Below the pieces are notes generated by a model. The model searched no databases and was not told the origin of the DNA. It worked only from the letters and a program-made list of their open reading frames with translations. This document shows, in pieces, positions 43,106-52,585 of a stretch of 64,000 bases of DNA. Origin of the DNA: Elusimicrobiota bacterium (GTDB lineage Bacteria; Elusimicrobiota; Elusimicrobia; UBA1565; UBA9628); contig JACQAZ010000041.1 in NCBI GenBank assembly GCA_016194705.1, positions 62,001-126,000 of the forward strand, given 5' to 3'. Within the stretch, counting starts at the first letter, position 1, and the number at the start of each line of letters is the position of its first letter. The position numbers and the translations under genes were made by a program.

Positions 43106-45144
43106 GGACTCACGCCGCGCTGCGGGTTTTGGACCGGCTCGGGCAAGGGGAGAAGCTCGAGTCCCTGTGCGCCCGCTTGGGCACCCCGTTCATCCCGGAG
43201 TATGAACTCGAATTCTTCCGCAAGGTCTACCACGCCGAGCTCATGACGGCGTATCAGGCCCTCGAGCGCGAGCTCGAGCAGCGGCAGAGCGCGCCGGCGT
43301 TGGCGGCGCGCGGAAGGCTCAGACGCATCCTCGCAGACAAGGGCGGCGCCGCGCGGGACCTCAACCGCGCTCTCGATCTCGCGCCGGATTACGCGCAGGC
43401 GCACGCCTGGCTCGCAGAGCTGGACCTTCCGGGCCCCGATTCTCAGCGCAGTTTGAGCCGGGCGATCGCTCTCGACGGAGGGCTCCCCTGGAGCTTCCTC
43501 TACAGGGCCGCGGCGCGGCTGCTCGCCTGCGACCCCGCGGGGGCCAAGGAGGACCTTGCCAGACTGCTCAAGCTCGAGCCCCGCGGCGCGTTGGGCTGGC
43601 TTCTCTTGGGCCTTGCCGAAGAGAAACTGCGCGCGCGGGCGTCCGCGGCGAAGGCTTACGCGGAGGCGTCGCGCAGGAACCCCGGCTGTTCGGCGGCGTA
43701 TCTTCTCCGGAGCCGCGCCGAAACCGGCCGCCGGGCCGCGAGGGCTTGCGAGAGCGCCCTGGACGCCGATCCGACCTACGCTTTGATCACTTTATCGAAG
43801 TACAGGCCCGGCGCGAGCTGGGATTCCTACCTGGCCGGGCTGCGCCGCTTCGCCTTTAAAGAGCCCGAGCGCGCCGGCTGGTATTACCGGCAGGAAGACA
43901 TCCACTACTCGCCCTATCAGTTTCAGGAGTACGAGGACTCCTCGCGCCTGCGCGCGATGCTGCCCCGCGCGTCCTGGGCCGCGGCTTTGGTCGGACGCGG
44001 CGTGCTGCGCTGCCCTCCCGACGCCGCGCGCGCGCGGCTGGGCCTGCGCGCCCTGCGCCAAGCCGCGCGCGCCGCGCCGCAGATGGGCTGGATGCTGGCC
44101 TGGCGCGCGCTGGCCGAGATCAAGGCCCGGCGTCCGGAGAGGGCGCTGCGAGATTTCTGCGCCTGCGTGCGCCTGCAGCCGTACTACCACCGGGCCTACG
44201 CGTGGCGCGGCTCTCTGCTGCGCAACCTGGGCCGCGCGAGCGAGGCTCTCGAAGACCTAGACCGCGCGGTCGCCGTCGACGAGCAGTATCCCTTCGCCGC
44301 GCACGAACGCTCGCTGGCGCGCCGCGCCGTCGGCGATTTTGTGGGCGCCGCGCTCGACCTCGACCGCGCCTTCCGCCTGGACTTCCGCTATTCTTGGGTC
44401 TTCACCGCGGGACGCGAGCCCGGCCCGCGCGAGTTCGAAGGCGGCCTCGCCGAGCTCGACCGGGCCGTCGCCCGGCATCCGCATGTCCCGTCCTTGCTCG
44501 TCTGGCGCGGTCAGCTGCGCCTGCAAAGGCGGGAATTTTCCCGGGCCTTCATGGATTTCGAGCAGGCCGTCCACCTCGACCCTCACCACGCCCTGGCTCA
44601 CGGCTGGCACGGCCGGGGCCTCGTCGACAGCGGCCAGCCCAAGGCCGCGCGGGCGCATCTCGCCCGGGCCGTCGAACTCGAGCCCGAGGCGTGGATTTTC
44701 CGGGGTTGGCTCGCCGAGGCGGAATTCCGGGCGGGAGCGGGGCGGCGCGCCTTCAAGCTCCTCGACGGGGTCCTGCGCGCCAAGCCCAAGACCTGGTGGG
44801 TCCACCACCAGCGCGCCCAGATCCACCTGGCGCAGGGGCGGCCGCGGCGCGCGCTGCGCGAGGTCTCGGAGGCTCTTGGCTACGAGGGACGCCACGCCGA
44901 CGGCTATTATCTCGAGGCGCAGGCCCGGCTCGAGCTGTCGGATCTTTCTGGCGCGCTGGCGGCGGTGGAGAAGGCCCTGACCATTTCGCCGAACATGGGG
45001 CGGGCGTACTTGCTGAGGGCCCGGATCCGGGAGCGGCAGGGCAGCCATGAGGGCGTGCTCCGGGACTACCGCACGGTCCACGAGCGTTTTCCGTACCTGT
45101 TCAATCCGGAGCAACGAAAGCGCGTCGCGGAGCTGCTCTCATGA
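43102..45144 (+). CDS. TPR protein, tandem paralogue B
   Basis: 680 aa, head-to-tail duplicate of the 41057 gene (EKLESLCARLGTPFIPEYEL, FFRKVYHAELMTAY, RRFAFKEPERAGWYYRQED, HHALAHGWHGRGLVDSGQP). Similarity runs over the full length. ATGA overlap with copy A. It ends the unbroken coupled run that began near 27034; a 33-nt gap with a leaderless promoter follows. Confidence 0.78.
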   Translation: MRTHAALRVLDRLGQGEKLESLCARLGTPFIPEYELEFFRKVYHAELMTAYQALERELEQRQSAPALAARGRLRRILADKGGAARDLNRALDLAPDYAQAHAWLAELDLPGPDSQRSLSRAIALDGGLPWSFLYRAAARLLACDPAGAKEDLARLLKLEPRGALGWLLLGLAEEKLRARASAAKAYAEASRRNPGCSAAYLLRSRAETGRRAARACESALDADPTYALITLSKYRPGASWDSYLAGLRRFAFKEPERAGWYYRQEDIHYSPYQFQEYEDSSRLRAMLPRASWAAALVGRGVLRCPPDAARARLGLRALRQAARAAPQMGWMLAWRALAEIKARRPERALRDFCACVRLQPYYHRAYAWRGSLLRNLGRASEALEDLDRAVAVDEQYPFAAHERSLARRAVGDFVGAALDLDRAFRLDFRYSWVFTAGREPGPREFEGGLAELDRAVARHPHVPSLLVWRGQLRLQRREFSRAFMDFEQAVHLDPHHALAHGWHGRGLVDSGQPKAARAHLARAVELEPEAWIFRGWLAEAEFRAGAGRRAFKLLDGVLRAKPKTWWVHHQRAQIHLAQGRPRRALREVSEALGYEGRHADGYYLEAQARLELSDLSGALAAVEKALTISPNMGRAYLLRARIRERQGSHEGVLRDYRTVHERFPYLFNPEQRKRVAELLS

Positions 45145-45162
45145 GGGGCTTCGCGGCCACAA

Positions 45163-45171
45163 TGCTAGAAT
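45163..45171 (+). promoter_or_regulatory. Leaderless extended -10 promoter inside the TPR block
   Basis: TGCTAGAAT: an extended -10 (TG-N-TAGAAT, hexamer 45166-45171), then GAGCCG, then ATG at 45178. Starts a second transcription unit of the locus. Confidence 0.5.
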
Positions 45172-45177
45172 GAGCCG

Positions 45178-46170
45178 ATGATGATTTTCGCGCTCGTCGC
45201 GGCCTCGCTCGCCGTCGCCGCTCCGCCCAAGGCGGAGTTCGACGCGCGCATCGAGCTCCTCGGCGTCGTGCAGCGGCTGGCCGGGCGCGCGCCCGCCGGC
45301 AGGCCCGCCGCCTACGCCGCGGAAGTCGACCGCTCCTTCTCGGCCTGCCGGAACGACCCCGCCGTCTCCCTCTACGCGAAGCTCACGCGTCCCGGAGACG
45401 ATCCCTTGGGGACCGTCGCGCTGTTCGTTTCCTCCGAGCCTTTGTTCGGCGGTGAAGGCCCTTGGCCACTGGAGGGGGCCTTCGGCGGCCGCGAGGCTCT
45501 CAAGGGGCTGCTCTCCGCCCTCAAGGGTTTCTCGGAGCGCTGCCGGTTTCCCGCTTTCTTCTCGTCTCACCAAGGCCTTTACAGGACGTGGTCCGATGAC
45601 GACCGCAAGAGGCGCCTGCCGGTCGACGCCGAGGGCGCGGTCGCCGCTTACACAGGGGAGCCTCGGGCCCTGCGCCAGATCGTCTTTCTTTCGACGCTCT
45701 ACGATCCCGGCGGCCAATACAGCAACTACATCGTGCCCTACCCTAAATCCGCGGACGCCAAAGGCCCGTTCTCCGTCTACGTCCTGCAGCGCCCTCTGGG
45801 CGAGAAGGCGGGAAGTCCGCTCTTCGAGCCCACCGTGGAATGGGAAGAGCTCGTCTTCGTCTCCCTCGAGATCGATTTCGCTCGCTTGGGAGAGGGCTTG
45901 TTCCCGCGCGGGCGGACCAATCCCATCCCAGGCTGCCCGGACCTCAAGCGTTGCGCGATGGGCATGATCGCCAAGGCGGTCTCCAGGCGCCTCGACGCCG
46001 CGGCGATGGGGCGCGCCGAGCGCAAGCCCGCCGTCACCGTCGAGCAGAAGTACGTCGCGGCGATGGCCCGCCGGCTCGAGCTCGAGTACGAAGGGGGGAG
46101 GCAGCGCTATCGGACGCTCTCGGATTTCTACCCGCGCCTCGTCGAGCTCCTCGGAGCGCCTCCGGCATGA
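45178..46170 (+). CDS. Secreted DUF4932-like protein
   Basis: 330 aa. Signal peptide (MMIFALVAASLAVAA), then a domain whose layout (ARIELLGVVQRLAG, an Asp and a short helix, then DPAVSLYAKL) resembles DUF4932 and the protein at 58974. DUF4932 members often keep an HExxH-like site; here the equivalent region (VEWEELVFVSLEID) has none. Function unknown. Leaderless start at ATG 45178, overlapping downstream TPR gene by 4 nt. An exported protein in the middle of cytoplasmic TPR genes hints that part of the pathway acts outside the membrane. Confidence 0.6.
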   Translation: MMIFALVAASLAVAAPPKAEFDARIELLGVVQRLAGRAPAGRPAAYAAEVDRSFSACRNDPAVSLYAKLTRPGDDPLGTVALFVSSEPLFGGEGPWPLEGAFGGREALKGLLSALKGFSERCRFPAFFSSHQGLYRTWSDDDRKRRLPVDAEGAVAAYTGEPRALRQIVFLSTLYDPGGQYSNYIVPYPKSADAKGPFSVYVLQRPLGEKAGSPLFEPTVEWEELVFVSLEIDFARLGEGLFPRGRTNPIPGCPDLKRCAMGMIAKAVSRRLDAAAMGRAERKPAVTVEQKYVAAMARRLELEYEGGRQRYRTLSDFYPRLVELLGAPPA

Positions 46171-48224
46171 AGGCCACGGAGGCTTTGGAGCCGTTGGGGC
46201 ACTGGGAGAAGCTCGAGGAGCTGAGCCGGCGCTTCGCAACGCCCCACGCGCCGGAATACGAGCTGGAATATTTTCGCAAGCTCTATCACGCGGAACTGCT
46301 GAGCGCGTTGGCCGCGGCGGAGGAAGAGCTCGCAAGAGGCGAGACCGCCGCGGCATTGGCCGCGCGGGGACGCATCCGGCGACTGCTCGGGGACGCGGCC
46401 GGAGCCTGCGAGGACCTCAAAAGGGCTCTGGACTTGGACGCGCGATGCGCGGCCGCGCACGCCTTCCTCGGAGAACTCGATCTGACGCGCCCCGAGGCCG
46501 AGGCGAGCCTGACCCGCGCGATCGCGCTCGACGGGCGGCTGGCCTGCGCCTACTTGTACCGCGGCGCCTGCAGGCTGCTCAGGGACGACGCGGCAGGTGC
46601 GAGCCGCGATCTTCGCCGCCTGCTCGAGCTCAAGCCCGCAAGCGCGCTGGGTCGGCTCATGCTCGGCCTGACTCTCGAAGAGCTCGGACGCCCCAGGGCG
46701 GCGGCCTCGGCCTACGCGGCGGCGGCGCGCGCCAATCCCGTGTGCTCCGCGGCTTACCTTTTGGGCTGCCGGACGGCGGCCGGCCCGCGGGAGCTGGCGC
46801 TTTGCTTCCGTCGGGCCTACGACGTCAGCCCGGTGCTCGGCTTCATCACTTTGCAGATCCACAGGACGCTGCGCGTCGAATCACCCGCCTACATCCGGCG
46901 CATTCTCGGCTTCTGTTTCGACCATCCCGAGACCGTGGGCGCGTATTACCGCCGCGAGGCGACGCAATCGCATTTCTCCCATTTCCCCGCCGAGGATTAC
47001 GGCTTCGTCGCCAAGCTCGTCAAGGCCAACCCGCGCCTCTCCTGGACCCACGCCTTCTTCGGCCGCGCGGCCTGCTACACTCAGGGAGGCGCCGTCGAGG
47101 GCGTGCGGCAGCTCAGCCGCGCGATCGCTCTGGCTCCGCACGCCGGCTGGGCCTACGCCTGGAGGGCCAACGCGCGGCGCATCAACGGCGACGCCGCGGG
47201 CGCGCTCAAGGATTTCGACGCCGCGATCCGGCTGCAGCCCTTCTATCACCGCTCGTTCGTCTGGCGCGGCTCGTTGTACCGCAAGCTCAACCGCCTGAAC
47301 GAGGCGTTGGCCGATCTCGACCGGGCGATCGCGATGGATCCCTACTACAGCCTGACCTATCATGAGCGCTCGCTGGTCCGCCGAGGTCTCGGGGACTTCG
47401 TGGGCTCGGCCTTCGATCTGGACCAGGCCTTCCTGCTCGACCATCGCTACAGCTGGGTCTTCAAGACCGGCGCCGAGCCCTCCGCCGAGGAGACCGCCAA
47501 AGGCCTCGCCCAGCTCGCCGTCGCCATCAAGGCGCAGCCGCGCGTGGCGTCTTTGCGCGTCTGGCGCGGGCAGCTGCTCCTGCAGAAGCGCGATTGGTCC
47601 GCGGCCTTGCTCGCATTCGAGGACGCCCTGACGCTCGACCCGCACCATTTCCTCGGACACGGCTGGCGAGGCAAGGCCCTGCTCGAATCGGGGCAGGCGG
47701 AGGCGGCCGCCCGCTCGCTGCGGGTCGCGCTGCGCTACGAGCCGCGCTTCTGGGTCGCGCACGGCTGGCTCGCCGAGGCCCTGGCCGCGCAGGGGCGCGC
47801 GGGGCAGGCCTTCGCCTGCCTCGAGGGAGTGCTCAAGAGCAAGCCCAAGACGCCGTGGGCTTACTATCTGCGAGCCAAATTCGAGCTTCAGCGCGGCCGG
47901 CCGCGCGCGGCCCTCAAATCGCTCGAGCGGGCGCTCCTGCTCGACGGGAAATATCCGGAGGCCTACCTCCTGCTGGCCCAGGCGAAACTGTCCCTGCGCG
48001 ACCTCCCGGGCGCGCGCGCGGCGGTCTCGCGCTGCATCGAGATCGCGCCGAACCTCGGACGCGCCTACGTGGTGCGGGCCGCCGTCAACGAGGGCGCCGG
48101 ACGCGGAGACGAGGTCGTCGCCGACTATCGCAAGGCTTTGCGGGAGTTCCCGTATCTCTTCAATCCCGAGCAGCGCTCCCGTATGGAGGATCTGCTGGGA
48201 GGACGTCTTGCGACGCCCGTCTGA
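46167..48224 (+). CDS. TPR protein, tandem paralogue C
   Basis: 685 aa, third member of the 41057/43102 family (WEKLEELSRRFATPHAPEYE, YFRKLYHAELLSAL, HHFLGHGWRGKALLESGQA), separated from them by the secreted protein. The middle (FDHPETVGAYYRREATQ) is more diverged. TPR throughout, no signal peptide. ATGA overlap with the upstream gene. Confidence 0.78.
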   Translation: MKATEALEPLGHWEKLEELSRRFATPHAPEYELEYFRKLYHAELLSALAAAEEELARGETAAALAARGRIRRLLGDAAGACEDLKRALDLDARCAAAHAFLGELDLTRPEAEASLTRAIALDGRLACAYLYRGACRLLRDDAAGASRDLRRLLELKPASALGRLMLGLTLEELGRPRAAASAYAAAARANPVCSAAYLLGCRTAAGPRELALCFRRAYDVSPVLGFITLQIHRTLRVESPAYIRRILGFCFDHPETVGAYYRREATQSHFSHFPAEDYGFVAKLVKANPRLSWTHAFFGRAACYTQGGAVEGVRQLSRAIALAPHAGWAYAWRANARRINGDAAGALKDFDAAIRLQPFYHRSFVWRGSLYRKLNRLNEALADLDRAIAMDPYYSLTYHERSLVRRGLGDFVGSAFDLDQAFLLDHRYSWVFKTGAEPSAEETAKGLAQLAVAIKAQPRVASLRVWRGQLLLQKRDWSAALLAFEDALTLDPHHFLGHGWRGKALLESGQAEAAARSLRVALRYEPRFWVAHGWLAEALAAQGRAGQAFACLEGVLKSKPKTPWAYYLRAKFELQRGRPRAALKSLERALLLDGKYPEAYLLLAQAKLSLRDLPGARAAVSRCIEIAPNLGRAYVVRAAVNEGAGRGDEVVADYRKALREFPYLFNPEQRSRMEDLLGGRLATPV

Positions 48225-49458
48225 GACGCTGTTTCGCGTCTTCGCCGCGGACTCCGGGCATCCGGCCGCCTGCGTGTGGCGGGGCTACATCGCCCACGCC
48301 TTGCTGTTCTACCGCCAGAACGACCTGAAGGATTTCGCGCAGCTCCTGAAGATCGGCCGGGAGTTCAGCCTCGGTCCCGGCGGAGCTCCGCCGACGTCGG
48401 ACCGCCGGCCTGGACGCCATGTCGGGCTCATCTTGAGCGGCCTGCGCAAGAGCGAGCGCTATTGGGGCTCGCTGAGGTTCAGCGCGGCGGCGCTCAAGGA
48501 TTTCGAGCGCGCGGCGCGCCTCGCGCCCGGCTGCGTGTGGGCCCATCTCTTCTGCGGCATGGCCCACGAGATGCATCGGCGCTACACGCGCGCGATCGGC
48601 TGCTTCGAGCGGGCCGCCGCGCTCGAGCCGCGTTGGAGCTGGCCGCTGGTGCTGCGGGGCATCTGCCGCTGGTACCAGGCCGATTTCTCGGGCTCGGTCG
48701 AGGATTTCGTCAAGGCGGCGCGCCTCGATCCGGGCAGCGAGCTCCCTTTGCTCTTCATGGCCAGGGCCAAAGCCGATCTGCGGGATCGTTCTCTGGTCCG
48801 GGATCTCGACAAGGCCCTGCGCCTGGCTCCCCGCTCGGGCTTCGCCCTCTCCTGGCGCGGGCGCGCGATGTTCGTCCTCAAAAAAACGCCGCAGGCCCTC
48901 AAGGACCTGGAGCGCTCGATCCCCCTTTTGCCTGAGTACGACCGCGGCTACTCGTGGCTGGGCGTCTCGTACGCCGAGCTCGGCCGCTGGAGAGAGGCGT
49001 TGCCGCTGCTGCGCCGGGCCCGCCGCCTCAACCCTTACTATCCAACGACGCTCTACCCCCTGGCCCGCGCTTCGATCGAGCTGGGGCGCTGGCGCGAGGC
49101 CGCCGAGGCCCTCAAGGCGGCGGCCGCCATCGACCGCAACGGCGTCTGGGTCGAGCACAGGATCAGCATGAGCCATCCGAACCCCGCGTGCCTGCGCTCG
49201 CTGCGCGATCTCGACTCTTACATCGCGCGAGCTCCCAGAGCCTCCTGGGCGCTCGCCTGGCGAGGCCAGACCGAGCTGCTTCTCCAGAACTACCGCAACG
49301 CGCTGCGGGACCTCGACGGGGCCCTGCGGCTCTCGCCCAACGACGCTTGGGCCCTTCTGTGGCGGGGCGAGACGCATAGGAGATTGGGCGACCACGCTCG
49401 CGCGCTCGCGGATTTCGATCGAGCCTTGAAGCTCTCAAGACATCTCAGCTGGGCGTAG
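48208..49458 (+). CDS. TPR protein cut short by an in-frame TAG (upstream part)
   Basis: 416 aa of TPR repeats (AHLFCGMAHEMHRRYTR, GYSWLGVSYAELGRWRE, ALLWRGETHRRLGDHAR). Start TTG 48208 has GGGAGG 5 nt upstream. The frame stops at TAG 49456-49458 in the middle of a repeat: SWA-stop-AGRGF, where sister repeats have SWA-W/F-AGRG. The same frame continues for another 260 codons. One G-to-A change (TGG to TAG) would explain it, so this is either a nonsense allele, a sequence error, or a site of readthrough. Confidence 0.7.
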   Translation: MRRPSETLFRVFAADSGHPAACVWRGYIAHALLFYRQNDLKDFAQLLKIGREFSLGPGGAPPTSDRRPGRHVGLILSGLRKSERYWGSLRFSAAALKDFERAARLAPGCVWAHLFCGMAHEMHRRYTRAIGCFERAAALEPRWSWPLVLRGICRWYQADFSGSVEDFVKAARLDPGSELPLLFMARAKADLRDRSLVRDLDKALRLAPRSGFALSWRGRAMFVLKKTPQALKDLERSIPLLPEYDRGYSWLGVSYAELGRWREALPLLRRARRLNPYYPTTLYPLARASIELGRWREAAEALKAAAAIDRNGVWVEHRISMSHPNPACLRSLRDLDSYIARAPRASWALAWRGQTELLLQNYRNALRDLDGALRLSPNDAWALLWRGETHRRLGDHARALADFDRALKLSRHLSWA

Positions 49459-50238
49459 GCGGGCCGCGGCTTCTGCCTGCTCGCTTTAGCTAAGCCACGG
49501 CCCGCGCTGGCCGCCCTCGAGCGCTCGCTCAAACTGCAGGGCCATTGCGCGCCGGCCTTGGCGTGGCGCGGCGAGGCCCTCTTCTCGCTCGGGCGCGTCA
49601 AAGCCGCGGCCGCGAGCTTCGAGGCGGCCCTCGAGCTGCATCCGCAGGACCATTGGGTCTCGGCTCGGCTCTGGAAGGCCAAGGCGAGGCTGGGCGATTG
49701 GGGGGCCGTGCGCGATACGCTCGCGCGTTGGGTCCGCGACGGACGGTCCGATTCCGACGAAGCCTGGGCCCTGCTCGGCTGGGCCGAGGGCCGCCTTGGC
49801 CGCGCGCGCGAGGAGGCGCGGTGTCTCTCCCGCGCGCTCAAGCTCAACTCGCGCAATCCCGTCGCGCTGTTGGCCCGCCGCGTCGGCTCGCGGCGCATCG
49901 ACGCCGGCGCGGTCGAGACGCTCGCAGGACTCAATGATCCCGCGGCCCATTTTTCAACGGACACGATGCTCGGCTATTGCCGCCGCAGCTTGAGCCGGCG
50001 GTGCGCCGCGGCTCTCGAGCGCGGCGAGCTCGCGGCGGCGCTCGCCTTGGCCGAGAGCGAGAGCAAGGGCGGCAGAGACATCCAGGCCTTCCTCTTCCGC
50101 GGGTGGCTGCGGCTCAGCACCGGCGACGCGCAAGGAGCCGTCGAGGAGGCCAGCCGCGCGCTCGACGAGACCTTGGACCCCGGCTGCCGGCCCGCCTTGT
50201 GGCTGCGCGCGCGCGCGGCGGAGGGCCTCCATGGCTGA
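49459..50238 (+). pseudogene. Downstream part of the TAG-interrupted TPR protein
   Basis: In the same frame as the gene ending at 49458, open from 49459 to 50238 (about 259 codons). If translated independently the first useful start is TTG 49558. TPR content continues (LAWRGEALFSLGRVKAAAA, LLGWAEGRLGRAREEA, FLFRGWLRLSTGDAQ). Overlaps the halogenase-TPR fusion by 8 nt, as intact genes of the locus do, which suggests the full 48208-50238 frame was functional until recently. Confidence 0.65.
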
Positions 50239-52585
50239 GCGCCGGGACTACGACCTCGTCGTGATCGGCGCGGGCCCGGCGGGCAGCACCGTCTCGACCT
50301 TGGTGAAAAAATACAATCCGAAAGCGCACGTTCTCGTCATAGAGAAAGCGCTCTTCCCGAGGCACCACATCGGCGAGTCGCTTCTGCCCGGCCTGATCCC
50401 GGTCCTCAAGGAGATGGGAGTCTTCGAGAAGATCAACGCCGGGGGATTTCCGCGCAAGATCGGCGTCGTTTTCGTCTGGGGCCGCGACCGCAAGCCGTGG
50501 GACGCGGATTTCAACAACCTCAATCTCGAGATGGTCAAGAAGTACGGCCGCGCGCTGGACACCGAGTTCTCTTGGCAGGTCCTGCGCTCGCGCTACGACG
50601 AGATCCTGCTGGAGCACGCCAAGTCGGTCGGCGTGGAGGCGTGGCTCGGCTGGAGGGCGGTTTCGCCCGTCGAGCGCGGCGGCCGCGTGCGCGGCGTGGT
50701 CGTCGAGGACGCAGCGGGGCGCCGCCGGACCCTGCGCTGCCGGATGCTCGCCGACTGCAGCGGGCAGAAGGGCTTCCTGTCCAAGGTCCGACGCACCCGG
50801 GTCTACGACGAGGCCTTGAAGAACGTCGCGGCCTACGCCTACTTCAAGGGCGCCAAGTGGAAGTTCGAGTACGCGGGCCATCCGGACAAGACCAAGATCT
50901 TCGTCTGCTCGACGCCCGAGGGCTGGTTCTGGTACATCCCGCTCTCGAAGGACACGGTCTCGGTCGGCCTGGTCTCCAAGGCGGACTTCGTCCGCCGCGA
51001 CAAAACCCAGGACTTTCGCGAGCGGTTCTTCAAGGCCCTCAAGGCCTGCCCCGAGATCTGGCCTTTGCTCAAGGACGCCGAGCTCATGCGCGGCGTCGAT
51101 CCCGCGGACCCGGAGCGCGATTTCTTCACCGCCGGCGACTGGTCCTTCGAGAGCGCGTCGGCCTGCGGGAACGGCTGGCTCGCGGCCGGCGACGCGGCCT
51201 TCTTCATCGATCCGCTGCTCTCCTCCGGGGTCATGATGGCCCATCTCTCGGGCCACCGCGCGGCCTATGCGATCAACACGGCGTGGCGCCAATCCGATCC
51301 GGCTCTGCTGCGCGCGCTCTGGAGCGACTACGACCGCTTCTGCAAGGAGGTCGGCGGCTCCTTTCTGGCGTTGGTCCGATATTGGTATCACCACGACCCC
51401 CACGCCCAGCGCTGGTGGAGCCAGGCCAAGGGCGCTCTCGGCAAGAGCGCCCCGCTGGACCTCAGCGACAAGATGTCGTTTGTCGCCGTCGCGGCCGGAG
51501 TGACCTACCATTTCGAGAGGGCCTACACCTCGCAAAGCCTTTTGTTCGGCTCGAGCGGAGCGGAGCACTCCTGGCAGTGGGAGGGGACCAAGCTCGAGCT
51601 CCAGCGTTGGACCCGGCAGATCCTGGCGATCGTCGAGACCGGTTTTCTCAAGGGGCCCGGGCGGCAGGCCAAGGTCCGGCGGGCGCAAAAGATGGTGGGC
51701 CTCCAGAAGATCCCAAACGCGCTGGTGCCGCGCTGGACGATGCTCCGCAAGAGGTCCCTGACCTTCCTGCCGTCTTCGCGCGACGGCGTCCTTCGACCGA
51801 TCTCGCGCCTCGATCTGCGCCGCGCTCGAGGCTCCGCCCCGACGGCGGCCGACCCGCGCCGGGTGCTGCCCTCGTCGTACATGAGGATCCTCGACCTCAT
51901 CGACGGCCGGCGCAGCGTCGCCATTATTAAGGAAGCCCTTTACGGCGCCTCGACCTTGCCGCTCGACATCATCGACGGGCAGGTTTTCCGTCTGCTGAAG
52001 GACCTCGCGGTCCTCGGCGCGCTCTCGCTCGACCCCGGTCCGAGCGGGAGCATGGCGCGTCCTTCGGCCGCCTCCGCGGCCTGGCGGAGCTTCAGGACCG
52101 GGGAACGGGCGCTCAAGGCCGGCGATTGTCCGGCGGCGGAGAAGGCTCTCTCGAACGCCATCGCCTCCGGACTCGAATGCCCGTGGATCTACGCTCTCCG
52201 GGGGGAGGCTCGTCGGCATCTCGGCCGGCTCGCCGAGGGTGCCGCGGACCTCGACCGGGCCGTGCGGCTCAACGAAGACGGTTCGGGGAGAGCCTCCGGC
52301 TCGAAAGTAGCGCTGCGCGCTCTCGTCGACGAATTCGACGCCTCGGTCGCCCGCGGCTGGGTCGGCGACCGGATCAGGATCCTGCGCGCGAAGATGCGCC
52401 TGCAGACCGGCGACCTCGCCGCCGCTCGCAGCGACGCGGAGGCGGCCCTGGCCGTCAACCCGCGCCAGTCGGAGGCGCTCGTGGTCCGGGCCAAAGCGGC
52501 CGCGGGCCTTGGCGATCTCGCCGGGGCCCGCGAGGACCTCAAGGCGGCGCTGACCATTGAGACGGGCCGCAAGGGGGACGCGTGA
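50231..52585 (+). CDS. Flavin-dependent halogenase-like protein fused to PqqD/RRE-like and TPR domains
   Basis: 784 aa. Halogenase-like half as in 36128: GAGPAG (13-18), PRHHIGESLLPG, GFPRKIG with Lys76 at the catalytic-lysine position, WFWYIP (232-237), and LAAGDAAFFIDPLLSSGV. Residues about 545-600 (ILDLIDGRRSVAIIKEAL ... LLKDLAVLGALSLD) are a good PqqD/RRE-like pattern. From about 615 to the end there are four or so TPR units. So one polypeptide joins a halogenase, a peptide-recognition element and a scaffold arm. Start ATG 50231. Confidence 0.8.
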   Translation: MAERRDYDLVVIGAGPAGSTVSTLVKKYNPKAHVLVIEKALFPRHHIGESLLPGLIPVLKEMGVFEKINAGGFPRKIGVVFVWGRDRKPWDADFNNLNLEMVKKYGRALDTEFSWQVLRSRYDEILLEHAKSVGVEAWLGWRAVSPVERGGRVRGVVVEDAAGRRRTLRCRMLADCSGQKGFLSKVRRTRVYDEALKNVAAYAYFKGAKWKFEYAGHPDKTKIFVCSTPEGWFWYIPLSKDTVSVGLVSKADFVRRDKTQDFRERFFKALKACPEIWPLLKDAELMRGVDPADPERDFFTAGDWSFESASACGNGWLAAGDAAFFIDPLLSSGVMMAHLSGHRAAYAINTAWRQSDPALLRALWSDYDRFCKEVGGSFLALVRYWYHHDPHAQRWWSQAKGALGKSAPLDLSDKMSFVAVAAGVTYHFERAYTSQSLLFGSSGAEHSWQWEGTKLELQRWTRQILAIVETGFLKGPGRQAKVRRAQKMVGLQKIPNALVPRWTMLRKRSLTFLPSSRDGVLRPISRLDLRRARGSAPTAADPRRVLPSSYMRILDLIDGRRSVAIIKEALYGASTLPLDIIDGQVFRLLKDLAVLGALSLDPGPSGSMARPSAASAAWRSFRTGERALKAGDCPAAEKALSNAIASGLECPWIYALRGEARRHLGRLAEGAADLDRAVRLNEDGSGRASGSKVALRALVDEFDASVARGWVGDRIRILRAKMRLQTGDLAAARSDAEAALAVNPRQSEALVVRAKAAAGLGDLAGAREDLKAALTIETGRKGDA

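Noticed and set aside
49456..49458. Amber codon recoding (pyrrolysine or Trp) as an explanation of the in-frame TAG
   Set aside because: TAG ends several other good genes here (12027, 18414, 26535, 27012), so it is an ordinary stop in this genome; mutation or sequence error is simpler.
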